A DNA stretch of 64,000 nucleotides, from positions 74,164,965 through 74,228,964 of the forward strand of contig NC_088643.1 of NCBI RefSeq assembly GCF_964019385.1. Reading direction: 5' to 3'. The notes under the pieces are model-generated. The model saw only the letters and a program-made list of their open reading frames with translations, ran no database searches and was not told the origin of the DNA. The translations under genes were made by a program, and so were the position numbers. Of the stretch, positions 50,321 through 61,684 are shown piece by piece (within the stretch, counting starts at the first letter, position 1; each line of letters starts with the position of its first letter). This DNA is from Sycon ciliatum (lineage: Eukaryota > Porifera > Calcarea > Leucosolenida > Sycettidae).

Positions 50321-52938
50321 CTAACATGCCCTGGACGCCCTGTAACGCCTCAGAGCAACTATCGGCCTACCGGCCTCGTCCAGCAAGTTCCCTTCTGGCT
50401 CCCAGGTGGCTTCGTCGTCTGGGTACCCTTGCCACTTGACAAGGTACTGAGTCTGATGCCTTCGCTGGCGATCGTCAAGAATCTTCTCCACCATGTATCT
50501 GGTCTGACCGTGCAAGTCAGTGAACGGTGGCGGGGGTGGCTGCCGCCTGCCGGGAATAGTATTCTGCTCATACCGGCGCAGAGCAGGGACATTGAAGACA
50601 GGGTGGCACCGAATAGCGCTGGGTAGATCCAGCTGATACTAGTGATAGGCGTTGGGTCCGATCTTCTTGATGATTGGGTAGGGCCCGAACCACTTAGGGC
50701 GTAGCTTCTGTGAAGGCTGATCCCGGGCTTCTGCGGTTGTTAGGAAATCCTTGTACACCAGCACCATGTCGCCAACCTTCAGGTTGCTGGGCACCCTTCC
50801 CCTGTCTGCATACTGAGCTTGTCTAGCCTGAGCGGCAATCATGGCGTCCTTTGCCAACTTGACGGCATCCGCCCGATCCTGGATCCAGTCTGGGGCACTC
50901 CCTCCTCCCCTCCGTGCCAGGAAATCTGGTGGGGACTTGGGATTAAGTCCATAATTTAGATAAAACGGCGTGCTAGAAGTGGAAGACTGATATGAACTAT
51001 TAATTGCAAATTCGCAAAGAGGCAGAAGCTTGTCCCAATTATCTTGTTTGTGGTTAACAAACGCTCTAAGCACATCCTCAATTACTCTATTCATTCTCTC
51101 AGTCTGCCCATCGGTCTGTGGGTGATTGGCAGTACTAAACGACAAGGTGGTACCTAATTGATGAAACAATTCCCGGAAAAATTCAGAAGTAAATCTTGGG
51201 TCCCGATCACAGACAATAGTGGAACTCAAACCGTGTAATCTAAACACATTCTGGAGATACAAATCAGCAGAACCCTTAGCGTCAATTTTGGAAGTCGTGG
51301 GGACTAAATGGACACATTTTGTACACCGGTCAACAAATGTATAAATTGCATCAAAGCCCTGAGGGGTCTGGGGTAAGCCAACGATAAAGTCCATGGAAAT
51401 ATCTTTCCAGGGGGTGTCTGGTACTGGGAGCGATTGCAGCAAACCGGATCTAGGCAACCCACCCTTAGTGCGCTGACATATGCCGCAAGATTTAACAAAC
51501 TTCTTCACGTCAAGGCCCATCTTGGGCCAATAGAAGAATTGACGAAGCCGGAAATATGTACGATCCCGTCCCTGATGGCCTGCCGTAACACAGTCGTGGT
51601 ACTCCTGCAGGAGCTGAAGCCTTACTGCACACTTGGGTACACACAAGCGATTGTTTGGGGCTGCACGGAGGTATAGGTACCTGGACTCTTCATCCCAATA
51701 GTACCGCTCGTGTAGATTATCAGAGGAATCGCCGCGCAGCCGCTGAATTATCGGGGAAAGCTGCTCGTCATTCTGATATGCTTCCGAAAACGTCTCAGCA
51801 ACACTATCACTCAGTTCCAAAGCAAACTCAATCGTATTCAAATGGGGTGCTGGTAGGATGGGTGGGCAATCCTTTTCCTCAACTACATTGCCAATTGCTG
51901 ACCCGCGCAGATCAGGGCGGCGGGATAACGCATCAGCCATATTTTCCTTGCCGGGTTTGTGATTAACTGCGAAGTCATAGTCTGCAAGAAATTCAACCCA
52001 TCTAGCTTCGCGCTTAGCGAGATTGGCTTTTGTGCTCAAGTAGACTACGGCCATGCTGTCACTGAACACTTCAAAATGCTGGAATAGATAAATTCTCCAG
52101 GATCGCAGTGCAAACACCACCGCCAGGGTTTCGCGTTCTGCAGCAGTGTAATTTCGCTCCGCTTGTGACAGCTTACGACTGGCATATGCCACAGGATGCC
52201 AAGCACTATCGCTTTCCCCCTGTTGGAGAAGGACGCCTGCTATTGCAAAATCACTTGCGTCTGTTGCAACTCTGAAAGGCTTCTGCACGTTGCTAGTTTC
52301 AACAGCGGTGCACTCAACAAGGCCTGTCTCAGGGATTCGAATGCATGCTGACGGGGGCCACTCCATTCGAACCTGGCATGTTTGCCAGTGATCTCCTCTA
52401 ATGACCGCGATATAGTAGAGTAGTGCTCAATAAATCTTCTAAAGTAGTTCGCAAAACCAAGGAACTGTCTCACCTCCGTAACTGTCGTCGGTGGCTGCCA
52501 TTCCCTCACTGCTTTAAGCTTCTTTGGATCTGGAGCAATACATTCACCGTCGATGCGATGCCCTAGAAACAGAACATCCTTGACACCAAACTCACATTTC
52601 GACTGCTTACAGAATAGCCTATTTTTCCGGAGCGTCTCAAGAACTGTCTGGATATGTTCAAGATGATCTTGCCAGGATTTGCTGAAGATAAGAATATCAT
52701 CCAGAAACACTACCACAAACCGCCGTAAGTACGGTTGGAGAATACTGTTCATCAGTGACTGAAACGTGGCAGGGGCGTTTTCCAAAGCCCATGACCCGGA
52801 ACTGGAAATGACCGAAGGGAGTATTGATAGCCGTCTTAGGTACATCTTCCTGACGGATCCTAAGCTGATTGTATCCCGAGCGTAAATCCAGCTTACTGAA
52901 GTATGAGCTACCTTGAATGGTATCAAACAGGTCATCAA
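50321..52938 (-). pseudogene. Gypsy B Pol: late RT, RNase H, integrase, chromodomain
   Basis: After a frameshift in RT at about 52775 the protein continues [27 protein letters not shown], RNase H (RVATDASDFAIAGVLL), integrase HHCC finger (YHDCVTAGHQGR, CGICQ), core residues (MDFIVGLP, VCDRDPRF, HPQTDGQTERMNR) and chromodomain (QYLVKWQGYPDDEATWEP). Breaks near 52300 and between 50639 and 50515. Confidence 0.9.
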
Positions 52939-54079
52939 TGTTTGGGAGGCAAGCTTTGTTTTTGATGGTGATCCTGTTCAAATTCCGCCAATCACAAACC
53001 ATGCGCAATGAGCCATCAGACTTTTTAACGAAAAAGACTGGGGCACCGTATGGTGACTTGCTGGGTACGATGAAGCCCTTGCGGAGGAGTTCCGCGAGCT
53101 GGGCTTGCAATTCGTCCATCTCGGGTCTGGGGAGACGGTAGGCAGCCCGTGATGGAGGAACGGCACCCTCCTCAGTCACAATCTCATGGTCGACATCCCT
53201 CTTTGGCGGAAGCTCGGTCGGCAGGTCGTCTGGAAAGATGTCCGAGTACCGCCGCAGAAGGTTAGCCAGCTGCTCTTGATGATCTGGGTGTTGTCTGGCG
53301 GCTGATGGCTTGCTGTCCTCCTCCTCGTCGTCAGTAGCGTTGACCCACGCCAGGATTCCCTGCACGCCTTTCCTCAACTCGCGGCGAGCCTGGGAACCAG
53401 ATATGAGCATGCTCTCAATTGGCGGCGACTCCTGATGCTCCGTATCACTATTTTGGCCGGAAGGGGGTTTAGCAACGAGCGGCTCTCCGTTCAGTTTGAC
53501 TTCGTTGGTCTGAAAGTTGATATCCGGATTGTGTCTGGTCAGCCATGGCTTGCCCAGGATAGCATCATAGCGGCTCAACGGAAAAACTGTGAAAGATTGG
53601 GTGTCGCTGAAGTCTTTCACGATAACCTTTACCGGACCGGTCCTCTGCAGTCCCGATGATGTTGATGAGCCATCAGCCAGGGTTACCTTCAGTGTTTCGT
53701 CCTTGCTCTCCGTAACAAGGCCGTTTCTTTGCACGAAAGCTTCCGATATGAAGTCATGCGTCGATCCCGAGTCAATAAGCATAATTGCCCGGCGGCCGTT
53801 GATCCTGCCCTCAACACGGAGAAGGTCATGCTCCAAAGGAAGCTCCGTGTCCTGTACTGCGAGATCAACGTTGCTGACCTGGGATTCCTGTTCGGCAACA
53901 GCTTGCAGCGTCGGTTCTTCCAGCTCTAGTACGCTGTAACAGTTGCGTATGTCAACCGGGTAACCGTTGGGTGCTTTCCGCTTGGTCGCCAGCGAGCGCA
54001 CGCCATTCTTCACTGGCGACCAGCGTTTGGGTGTTGATTGCTGGGACAATCCCGAGCTAGGTGACCTGGCTTCCGACAA
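52697..54079 (-). pseudogene. Gypsy B Pol: protease and N-terminal RT
   Basis: Frame with aspartic protease ([12 protein letters not shown]), a linker, and RT blocks [24 protein letters not shown] and [12 protein letters not shown]. It breaks inside the next conserved block: a short deletion (best explained as five bases between TGG repeats) puts NAPATFQ in another frame. Confidence 0.9.
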
Positions 54080-54866
54080 GCGAAGCTTCCCCCCTGCCGA
54101 CTCAGGTGACGCCTCTCCTCTGGTGTTATGAGCATGCTCTCAATTGGCGGCGACTCCTGATGCTCCGTATCACTATTTTGGCCGGAAGGGGGTTTAGCAA
54201 CGAGCGGCTCTCCGTTCAGTTTGACTTCGTTGGTCTGAAAGTTGATATCCGGATTGTGTCTGGTCAGCCATGGCTTGCCCAGGATAGCATCATAGCGGCT
54301 CAACGGAAAAACTGTGAAAGATTGGGTGTCGCTGAAGTCTTTCACGATAACCTTTACCGGACCGGTCCTCTGCAGTCCCGATGATGTTGATGAGCCATCA
54401 GCCAGGGTTACCTTCAGTGTTTCGTCCTTGCTCTCCGTAACAAGGCCGTTTCTTTGCACGAAAGCTTCCGATATGAAGTCGTGCGTCGATCCCGAGTCAA
54501 TAAGCATAATTGCCCGGCGGCCGTTGATCCTGCCCCCAACACGGAGAAGGTCATGCTCCAAAGGAAGCTCCGTGTCCTGTACTGCGAGATCAACGTTGCT
54601 GACCTGGGATTCCTGTTCGGCAACATCTTCCGAATCAGCTTGCAGCGTCGGTTCTTCCAGCTCTAGTACGCTGTAACAGTTGCGTATGTCAACCGGGTAA
54701 CCGTTGGGTGCTTTCCGCTTGGTCGCCAGCGAGCGCACGCCATTCCTCACTGGCGACCAGCGTTTGGGTGTTGATTGCTGGGACAATCCCGAGCTAGGTG
54801 ACCTGGCTTCCGACAAGCGAAGCATCCCCCCTGCCGACTCAGGTGACGCCTCTCCTCCGGTGTTAG
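53404..54866 (-). repeat. Internal tandem duplication in Gypsy B
   Basis: A unit of about 724-739 bp, covering the gag zinc knuckle, frameshift site and protease, is present twice: 54866-54128 and 54127-53404. The copies are nearly identical; the first has 12-15 extra bases around ATCTTCCGAATCA. In the first copy the knuckle begins with Cys; in the second that Cys codon is AGC (Ser). The junction runs from the protease linker (PPIESMLI) back into TPEERRH. Confidence 0.93.
53983..54031 (-). promoter_or_regulatory. Gypsy B frameshift signal
   Basis: Minus strand: CCCAAAC (54031-54025) in gag phase, a 2-nt spacer, then a perfect 10-bp stem TGGTCGCCAG (54022-54013) with CTGGCGACCA (53992-53983) around a 20-nt loop. 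The duplicated copy has the same heptamer at 54768-54762. The heptamer equals that of Gypsy A, while the stem sequence is different. Confidence 0.75.
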
Positions 54867-54949
54867 CCTTTGGGGTCGTACGGGCCGACTTCGGTGCTGA
54901 ATCGGGTTCAGCTGTTGGTCCGCCGTTTGCGCTGACCTGATCGCTTGGC

Positions 54950-55572
54950 TCAGATCAGTGGGTGCTCTCGCAGCACCCAGGTCTTGACAGATGGGTGCAG
55001 TCCATTTACGAACAGCAGTCCTCGGGTCAGCTCGTCGATCTCAGGCACTTGTAGGCTTAGGCGTGAGAACTCGGTGACATAGCTCTCCAAGCTTGAGTGC
55101 TGCCTGACAGCGAAGAGATCCAGTCGCACCCGCTCTTGATGATGCAACGGACCGTACACCTTGGCGAGGGCTTCACGGAGCGCTGGCCACGTCGAGAACT
55201 CCACACCTGTATCCAACGATGCGATGAGCCATAGCTTGGCGTTGCCGCTCAGGAAGCCCGCTGCGTAATCCACCATCTGTCATCGATCACCGATGAGTCG
55301 GTGATTCCCAGTGACCGAATCGCCAGCTCAATGGAGAAAGCCCACTCCTTGAACTGCGCGGGCTTGCCATCGAAGATCGGCGGCTCCTTAGCGTGCCGAG
55401 GCTTCCCGGACGAATGAGCGGGCGGCACAGGGAGCGGTTGTTGTCGGTTGCTCAGACGGGCGCTGACTTGGCGATTGGCTTCACGGACCTCGCTGGCCAA
55501 CCTGAATAGCAACACAGAAAGAACAAGGATCGCCACGACAATGGTGAGCTCCAAGAACACCATCGTAACCAT
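54950..55572 (-). pseudogene. Gypsy B Gag, frameshifted
   Basis: Starts at ATG 55572 inside the primer-binding site. The N-terminus is hydrophobic (FLELTIVVAILVLSVLLFRL), then FKEWAFSIELAI. A shift near 55270 leads to YAAGFLSGNAKLWLIASL and SYVTEFSRLSLQVPEIDEL, with a stop at 54950. The zinc knuckle lies further on in the duplicated unit. Confidence 0.88.
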
Positions 55573-55585
55573 CCTCTGCTACCAG

Positions 55586-55757
55586 TGTAACCGTTTGAAG
55601 GTATTCTTGGAAAAGACAATGCTTGCTCAAGGCAACACAACTGATATAGGGCACTTCGTGCCCTAAGGTGATAACGCGAGTGCTGACAAGATTGAGAAAG
55701 GTGCAAGATACAGAGCTAGAGGGCAGATAAGGTTAGCGCTAACAGGGAACTGTTACA
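55586..55757 (-). repeat. Gypsy B 5' LTR
   Basis: 172 bp, TGTAAC...GTTACA; followed (element sense) by one C and the primer-binding site. Confidence 0.95.
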
Positions 55758-55762
55758 GTCTC

Positions 55763-57134
55763 ACCATTAACTTCCTTCTTGCTGTGCAGTACCGCGTTGA
55801 TATAGTCTGCACCAATCAGCATGTATATTTCGTCTGATGTCCCCTGTTGAGGCTTGTCACTCAGCTCTACTCCCCAACTGTGCCACTGCGCAATGGTCTG
55901 CGGACTTGCGCACTTCAGGTCCAGCTCTAGCGTTGGTTTCACGAATGCGCGTACCAGAATGCTAGCGGAGCTACCCTGGATCGTGATGGCGTACTTATCC
56001 AAGCGCTGTTGGGTTGGTTCCGCGCCGAACGGCTTCACCTCTACATTTTCAACCCCAACGTGTTGTGCATCGATTGCTAACACCAACGCTGCAGTCACAA
56101 ATGACGCCTCAGCACCCGAGTCCAGGAACACGCGAACCTTCGCGTTTCGAGTTCTTCCCTCAACTCGTGCCACTCCAGTCATCAGCCGCACACTTGGCGA
56201 GTGTAGACAGCACGATCCAACATTCTTCTCCGTTACTATCTCAGTCGGTTTCTCCCGGCTGTAACCTCCTCTATCCAACACATCATGTATTAGCAGGTGG
56301 TGTTTCCTCTGGCATTTCGTGCATCTCGAGCCTGACCGACATTCTCTGGCCATATGGCCATACTTAAGGCAGTTCCAGCAGAGTCTCTCTCGCTGCAGAA
56401 AAACCTTTCTCCCTTCCTGTGGCAGTGACTTAAGCTGCTTCTCTGCATCTGCGACCGATATCGCCATGCACTGTGCCGACGCCGTGGGCCTTGGCACGGA
56501 TCGTTCTACTGGCTTCCTGGCAGTATCACCCTGTCGTCCGTGCGCGACCTGGTAAGACGCGCCGTGCTCCTGTACCTGGCGCAGAGACATCCCGTAGCAC
56601 TGCCGTTCGACCAGGTACGTCTTCATCTCAGGTCCGCATTGCTCCAAGATTACCTGCTTTGCCATTGCTTGCAGCACCGGGGCCATTTTACCTATATCGG
56701 CGCTATACTTGGTGTCCACCTCGCCATCTTCTGTCATAGCGAGTGTGGCCCACACCTCTACCTCTCGGCAAACACGGACAACGTCATATGATTGGTGAAA
56801 CGACTCATCTGACCGCTGCTTGCCTGTCAGCAATGTCTTCCACGCTTTATCCGGAGTCTTTCCGAGCGAGGCAAGCAACTCTCGCTTTGCTTCCTCGTAA
56901 TTATTGCATCCAACACATATCCTCTCCGCTTTGCTACCCGCTAGCGCGATGCGCAGTCGCAGCAGCCATTCGCTTTCTTCGAAATCGTTCTTGGAACAGA
57001 TGTCCTCGAACAGGTCAAGATAACGCTCCAATGGCTGCGTTCCATCATATGAGGGGATTTTCATCAACGGTTGACGCCCACCGCTGTGACAGGAAGCTTC
57101 CTCTGTACCTCCCATCGCGGCTTTACCATCACCC
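55763..57134 (-). pseudogene. BEL Gag (main part) and protease
   Basis: Gag region with IPSYDGTQPLERYLDLFEDI and NNYEEAKRELLASLGK (the DUF1759-type gag block of BEL/Pao), then CCHC zinc fingers (CWNCLKYGHMARECRSGSRC, CTKCQRKHH), then an aspartic protease with VRVFLDSGAEASFVT. One long open frame from the LINE-7 junction to the Gypsy B junction. The part before the BEL RT is complete apart from the insertions. Confidence 0.9.
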
Positions 57135-57201
57135 TTTTTTCAAATTTGAGTGCGGATGCAGATTTTCTCGTTCTGCGGTTTTCTTAGCTCATGTCCCAAG
57201 T

Positions 57202-58251
57202 ATGTCTAGCAGTACCTCCAGGAGTTGCTGCATCAACCTTAGTAAGGATTTTGCGTCAGAGGACCATGCCTTCTTCGTCAAGCTGCTTCTCGGAGCAGGG
57301 GTTCGGAGCACGGACATCCGAGTTATTGATATTCAGGGCAGGAGAGGTACGTGCAAAGTAACTCTTGCCTCGACAGCTGCCCGTGACACGTTGCTCTCCC
57401 GCGGACTGTCGGCCCAAGGGGAGACCTTGGAATTGTTGCCAGGGGATGGCACTGCTGAAACGGTGCATGTGTTTGGAGTTCCGGAGGACATGGCGCTGTC
57501 GGCCATTGCGTCTTCACTGAGTCGTTTTGGGACACTCTTGGGGCCCGCGAAAAACGAGAAAAAGACGGTTGAGGGCTGCACCTTCAGTACAGGTATCGTA
57601 TACTACACCATGGTACCCACAATCGCTGTCCCCAGCTCCATCACCGTAGGCCGGTACAAACTGCGAGTTTGGCACAAAGGGCAGACCCCCACGTGCTGGA
57701 AATGTAGCACCCCCGGCCACGTGGCGAGGGATTGCAGGGCGATCTCGCAGCAGGGCACCAAGCCCAGTCCGGGAGCTGCAACGTCAACAAGCGAGCTTGG
57801 ACCACCCCAAGAACCACTTGGGCAGGGGCAGGAAAACCAAGAAGTGGCAGCGCTACCAACACCAGCAAAACAGCAACAAGAAGGCAGTGTGAACAAGGAG
57901 GCACAGGATCATGTCCCTGATGCACCACAACCTTGGACGTACGCCAATGCGTTGGGAGTTCACACTCCCTGCACGAGTGCTCGAACCGAGGCGACTGCCC
58001 CCACATCTTCATCCACACCCGCGTTCCCGATGAGTAGAGGCAAAGCTGGTCACCCATCACCCGATGACCAAGGCTTCAAGCTGGCTCGTGGGAAACACAC
58101 GTTCCCAGCACGTGTTATTACTCCGGCTACAAAGCAAGGAGTCCAGGTGACAGAGAGTGAGGAGAGCAAAGCCATTCGTCAACTCGTCACAAGGCTTCGG
58201 ATGAGTATGCCACAGCGAAAGCTCGGGAGCAGGCGAAGGGACAGCTTGTAA
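57202..58251 (+). CDS. LINE-7 ORF1 (RNA-binding, zinc knuckle)
   Basis: About 349 codons from ATG 57202. The first half (FFVKLLLGAGVRSTDIRVID, VHVFGVPEDM) resembles the RRM-like fold used by LINE ORF1 proteins. Then a CCHC knuckle (CWKCSTPGHVARDC) and a Pro/Gln/Ser-rich tail. It likely coats LINE RNA. The upstream in-frame extension to 56743 overlaps BEL and is not part of it. Confidence 0.82.
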   Translation: MSSSTSRSCCINLSKDFASEDHAFFVKLLLGAGVRSTDIRVIDIQGRRGTCKVTLASTAARDTLLSRGLSAQGETLELLPGDGTAETVHVFGVPEDMALSAIASSLSRFGTLLGPAKNEKKTVEGCTFSTGIVYYTMVPTIAVPSSITVGRYKLRVWHKGQTPTCWKCSTPGHVARDCRAISQQGTKPSPGAATSTSELGPPQEPLGQGQENQEVAALPTPAKQQQEGSVNKEAQDHVPDAPQPWTYANALGVHTPCTSARTEATAPTSSSTPAFPMSRGKAGHPSPDDQGFKLARGKHTFPARVITPATKQGVQVTESEESKAIRQLVTRLRMSMPQRKLGSRRRDSL

Positions 58252-58343
58252 GTTGTTAGAGGTTGCGCGCCTTGCATTGTTTGTCTCATTGGCTTATTCC
58301 GCATTTGTCTGTATCTATCTGCATCAACATTTTAGCCCCTACT

Positions 58344-61187
58344 ATGACTCTCCCTCTCAATCCTCATGCACCACCTTTTATACCCCATGCATCTACGCCG
58401 ACTCAGTCTGGCATCAAAATAGCCACGCTCAATGCCTGTAGTTTAAGATACAAACTGCCAGAGATTGCCAGCCTCATCCGCACGCGTCAGTACGACATCT
58501 TGGGTCTATCAGAGACATGGCTAGATCCCGAGATTACAGACGGAGAGCTCAGTATTGACGGGTACAATCTGATTCGAAAAGACCGCACTCAACGCTTGGG
58601 TGGCGGAGTCTGCTTCTACTACCGTCAAGATCTCCCAGTTCGATCCCGCCCAGATCTGCATTCTGAATCTACAGAAACAGTCTGGGTAGAAATAAACGGA
58701 AAACCAGGTCGACACCTGGTTGGTTGCGTGTACCGGCCACCGGGGGAGCCAGTGTCTTACTGGGCAGATTTGGAAGCAGATATTGTACGAGCAGCTGTGC
58801 AGTCTTCTTCCGTGACCCTAGTTGGAGACTTTAATGTAAATATGGACCCAGCCCATCCGGCACCCCAGCACAAACACCTCACCGACCTCTGTGCTGCGTT
58901 TGGCCTCCAGAACATCGTCATGCAGCCGACCCGTGAAACTCCACAGTGCCCTGAAGGCACGATGATCGATCTCATATTGACCAACCCGGCGCTAGTGTCC
59001 CTAGCAACGGTTGTGCCCACTGATATTAGTGACCACAGCGCTGTGGAAGCCTTTATTCAGCTTGCCGTTGACGTTCCACCCGCGTCATCCACGACGTCGC
59101 GGCTGACCAGGAATATACGTGGCGTTGACATTAACTCTTTTCGGCAAGATATCCTTGAGGCTTCTCTACATGATTTTTCGGATCACAATGATGTAAATCA
59201 CATGTGGAAAGAGTGGCACACTAAGTTCCTGTACGTTTTGGACAAGCATGCCCCGCTGCACAACTCTAAGCCTTCCCGGAGGGCGATACCTCCCTGGTCT
59301 GACAGAGAGCTGCACCAGCTCGAACAGCGTAAACGGCGGCTGCACAGCCGTTGGCGGAAGGATAGGACAAACGGCACACTGTATGCAGAGTTTAAACAAG
59401 CACGTAGCACTGCTCGGAACGCGTATCGGCGCAAGCGAAACGAGTACTTCTCCCGTCAGTGCGAAGAAAATGTGGCCAACCCTAGGAAGTCTTGGGCCAT
59501 TCTAAATGCAGTCACTGGGCGTTCACGTCGCCGCCAAGATCCTAGTTGTAGCATCAGCGAGGTGGCCGACACGTTCCACTCCATTGTCACCGATCCCAAC
59601 CGTCCTGAACAACTCTGTACCCCGCACGGTCCCGCTGGACCCGTCTCCTTGACCGAACTTGATCCTGTGACTCCTGCTGACGTCCGACGTCTCCTTGAGA
59701 AGTTGGATGCGCGGAAAGCCACAGGTAGTGACGGCATACCGGGCTCTCTGCTACAGCAGTGTGCTGACTTGCTTTCATATTCTCTTGCTGTGCTGTTCTG
59801 CACCTCGCTGAGGACTGGAACCATTCCATCCGCATTTAAATTGGCGTCTGTCGTGCCACTGTACAAGGCCGGTGACCCTTCAGTCCCCACCAACTATAGG
59901 CCTGTATCCCTTCTCCCAATAGTGTCCAAGTTGCTGGAGAGGGTAGTGCAACACCAGTTAGTTCGTCATTTGGACTTGACCCAGGCATTACCCGAAACAC
60001 AATTTGCCTTCCGCAAGAAATGTTCCACGGAAGACGCCCTCTGTGTGCTGACTGATAATCTGCAGAAGGCGAGAGACAGTGGCAAGACCACAGGGCTGTG
60101 CCTATTAGACATGTCGAAGGCTTTTGATAAAGTGCACCACGACAAGTTAATTCAAGACCTCCTTGCGGTTGGAATTTCTGGAAAAGCCCTTAGTTGGTTC
60201 GTCGACTACTTGTCCGGCCGCAAGCAGCAGATCCTCATCTCGCCTTCAACCAGCCCTGCTCTGGCTTGCACCTGCGGAGTGCCCCAAGGCTCTGTTCTCG
60301 GCCCTGTCCTCTTCAGTATATACACACGCGATGTCCCTTTGGTTTCCTCGCCTGTGCCAAGTGTACAATTTGCAGACGACATAGCCCTGTACGACTCCCA
60401 GGCCTCAGCGGCGGAAGCGTCCAGAACCCTCACCACAGCGGCAACTGCTCTGGCCGGTTGGCTGAAGTCCCGAGGCCTTATCTTGAACGCCACCAAGAGC
60501 CAGGTTCTGACTATCTCTCCCCAGCAGCATGTACAGGAAGTAACAGTCAAAAGCGGCGACTGTCTCCTCCCCTCAGCGTCTTCTGCGCGCTACCTCGGCG
60601 TTCACCTTGACAATCGCCTAGATTGGGACACCCATGTAAACTATGTGGTCACCAAGGTTGCCAAGAAAATTGGCGCCTTGTGGCGGGCACGCCGAAGCCT
60701 ATCAAGACGCTCTCGTCAGGTGTATGTGAAGGCGGTCATAATGCCCGACCTGCTTTATGGCTCCTGCTGGTTTTCAGCCGCAATGCGAGAGGGTCAACTG
60801 AAACGACTGCAAACCACGCAAAACAGAGCCATCCGCTGTATCGATGGCAACCCGCCCCGGACAGCCATGCAGCCGCTGCTCACTGCTCACTCCCTGTACC
60901 GTGTCAGCGAGCTCTACAGGCAGAAAATATTGATCACCATCTGGCGGTGCATCAACGCCCGCACCAGCCCTGTGCTCGCCCAGCTTCTGACCCCGGCACA
61001 AGGCACCCCTACCCGCCATCAGCAGTCAAATGGCCTACTAAGCCAGGCAAACCGTAGCCGCCGCGGTCAGCGGAGATTTTCTGTTGCTGGTGCTCTGCTG
61101 TGGAACGCTCTCTCTGGTGAGGTCCGCACAATTACCCGGCTACCTGAGTTTAAGCATGCATGTGTACCATACGCCTGTAGGGAATAG
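58344..61187 (+). CDS. LINE-7 ORF2: endonuclease and reverse transcriptase
   Basis: 947 codons from ATG 58344, 92 nt after the ORF1 stop and in another frame. APE blocks: IATLNACSLRYKLPEI, LSETWLDPE, GGGVCFYYRQ, LVGDFNVNMD, TDISDHSAVE. RT blocks: KATGSDGIPGSLLQ, YRPVSLLPIVSKLLE, LLDMSKAFDKVHHD, GVPQGSVLGPVLFSIY, FADDIALYD. C-terminal blocks with LWNALSGEVRTITRL. All catalytic motifs are present and the frame is uninterrupted. Confidence 0.93.
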   Translation: MTLPLNPHAPPFIPHASTPTQSGIKIATLNACSLRYKLPEIASLIRTRQYDILGLSETWLDPEITDGELSIDGYNLIRKDRTQRLGGGVCFYYRQDLPVRSRPDLHSESTETVWVEINGKPGRHLVGCVYRPPGEPVSYWADLEADIVRAAVQSSSVTLVGDFNVNMDPAHPAPQHKHLTDLCAAFGLQNIVMQPTRETPQCPEGTMIDLILTNPALVSLATVVPTDISDHSAVEAFIQLAVDVPPASSTTSRLTRNIRGVDINSFRQDILEASLHDFSDHNDVNHMWKEWHTKFLYVLDKHAPLHNSKPSRRAIPPWSDRELHQLEQRKRRLHSRWRKDRTNGTLYAEFKQARSTARNAYRRKRNEYFSRQCEENVANPRKSWAILNAVTGRSRRRQDPSCSISEVADTFHSIVTDPNRPEQLCTPHGPAGPVSLTELDPVTPADVRRLLEKLDARKATGSDGIPGSLLQQCADLLSYSLAVLFCTSLRTGTIPSAFKLASVVPLYKAGDPSVPTNYRPVSLLPIVSKLLERVVQHQLVRHLDLTQALPETQFAFRKKCSTEDALCVLTDNLQKARDSGKTTGLCLLDMSKAFDKVHHDKLIQDLLAVGISGKALSWFVDYLSGRKQQILISPSTSPALACTCGVPQGSVLGPVLFSIYTRDVPLVSSPVPSVQFADDIALYDSQASAAEASRTLTTAATALAGWLKSRGLILNATKSQVLTISPQQHVQEVTVKSGDCLLPSASSARYLGVHLDNRLDWDTHVNYVVTKVAKKIGALWRARRSLSRRSRQVYVKAVIMPDLLYGSCWFSAAMREGQLKRLQTTQNRAIRCIDGNPPRTAMQPLLTAHSLYRVSELYRQKILITIWRCINARTSPVLAQLLTPAQGTPTRHQQSNGLLSQANRSRRGQRRFSVAGALLWNALSGEVRTITRLPEFKHACVPYACRE

Positions 61188-61446
61188 TTCGAGTTGCTGC
61201 TGATTGCTCTGCTCTCCCTCCCCGTGCAGTTCAGTAACCCGCACGTAGTATCACAGATACATCGTATTCTCTCTCTCCCCCCGTTTACCCGCAGTTATTA
61301 GTATCCTATTCTCTTACTATGTGCTTCCATAGCTTTTACTATGTTCTTCCATAGCCACTTCTAGGCTAAGCCTTCGCCGTCATTTTATTGGGTCGTCATC
61401 CCGTTTGAATGTGCGAAGTGAAATAAAAACCAACCAACCAACCAAC

Positions 61447-61654
61447 CCTCATACGCATTGGCGATGCGCTCGTTAATCTCCTTTAGTGTTTTGTCAAACT
61501 CGGCGCGGAGCGCCTCCTCTCGCCGTCTGGCACTGCGCTCCTCGTACTGTTGGAGCCTCTGCTCCACATGTTCCATCAACAACTCGCCTTCTAATCCTAA
61601 CCGAACTCCATTGGCGATAAAGCTGGCTTCCAAATTGTGTAGTTGCTCTGCCAT
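61447..61654 (-). pseudogene. BEL Gag N-terminal part
   Basis: Starts at ATG 61654, only about 30 nt after the LTR. Coiled-coil-like sequence (QRLQQYEERSARRREEALRA, EFDKTLKEINERIANAYE) up to the LINE-7 junction. A coiled-coil N-terminus is usual for BEL Gag. Confidence 0.8.
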
Positions 61655-61684
61655 GCTCGCTCCTATCCTGGCGTGGTCGCCAAA

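Larger units (their letters stand above)
49865..55757 (-). mobile_element. Gypsy B: older chromodomain Ty3/Gypsy copy inside BEL
   Basis: 172-bp LTRs (55586-55757 and 49865-50036) start TGTAAC and end GTTACA, differ at one base by eye, and are flanked by GTCTC (49860-49864, 55758-55762). The primer-binding site TGGTAGCAGAGGATGG (55584-55569) complements initiator tRNA-Met. The polypurine tract AGGAGGGAGGGATGG precedes the 3' LTR. Order as in Gypsy A. Inactive: several frameshifts and stops plus an internal tandem duplication. Confidence 0.94.
57135..61446 (+). mobile_element. LINE-7: apparently complete APE LINE inside BEL gag
   Basis: Inserted between GATGGTAAAG-inverse (57134) and CTCATACGC (61447) of the BEL gag; the BEL frame rejoins when it is left out, with at most ACCC duplicated. 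ORF1 and ORF2 are both intact; the 3' tail is AACC repeats after AAATAAA-type sequence (61421-61446). The best candidate in the window for an active LINE. Confidence 0.93.

Noticed and set aside
56743..57201. N-terminal extension of LINE-7 ORF1
   Set aside because: It is antisense to BEL gag; the LINE begins at about 57135 and the first ATG in frame is 57202.
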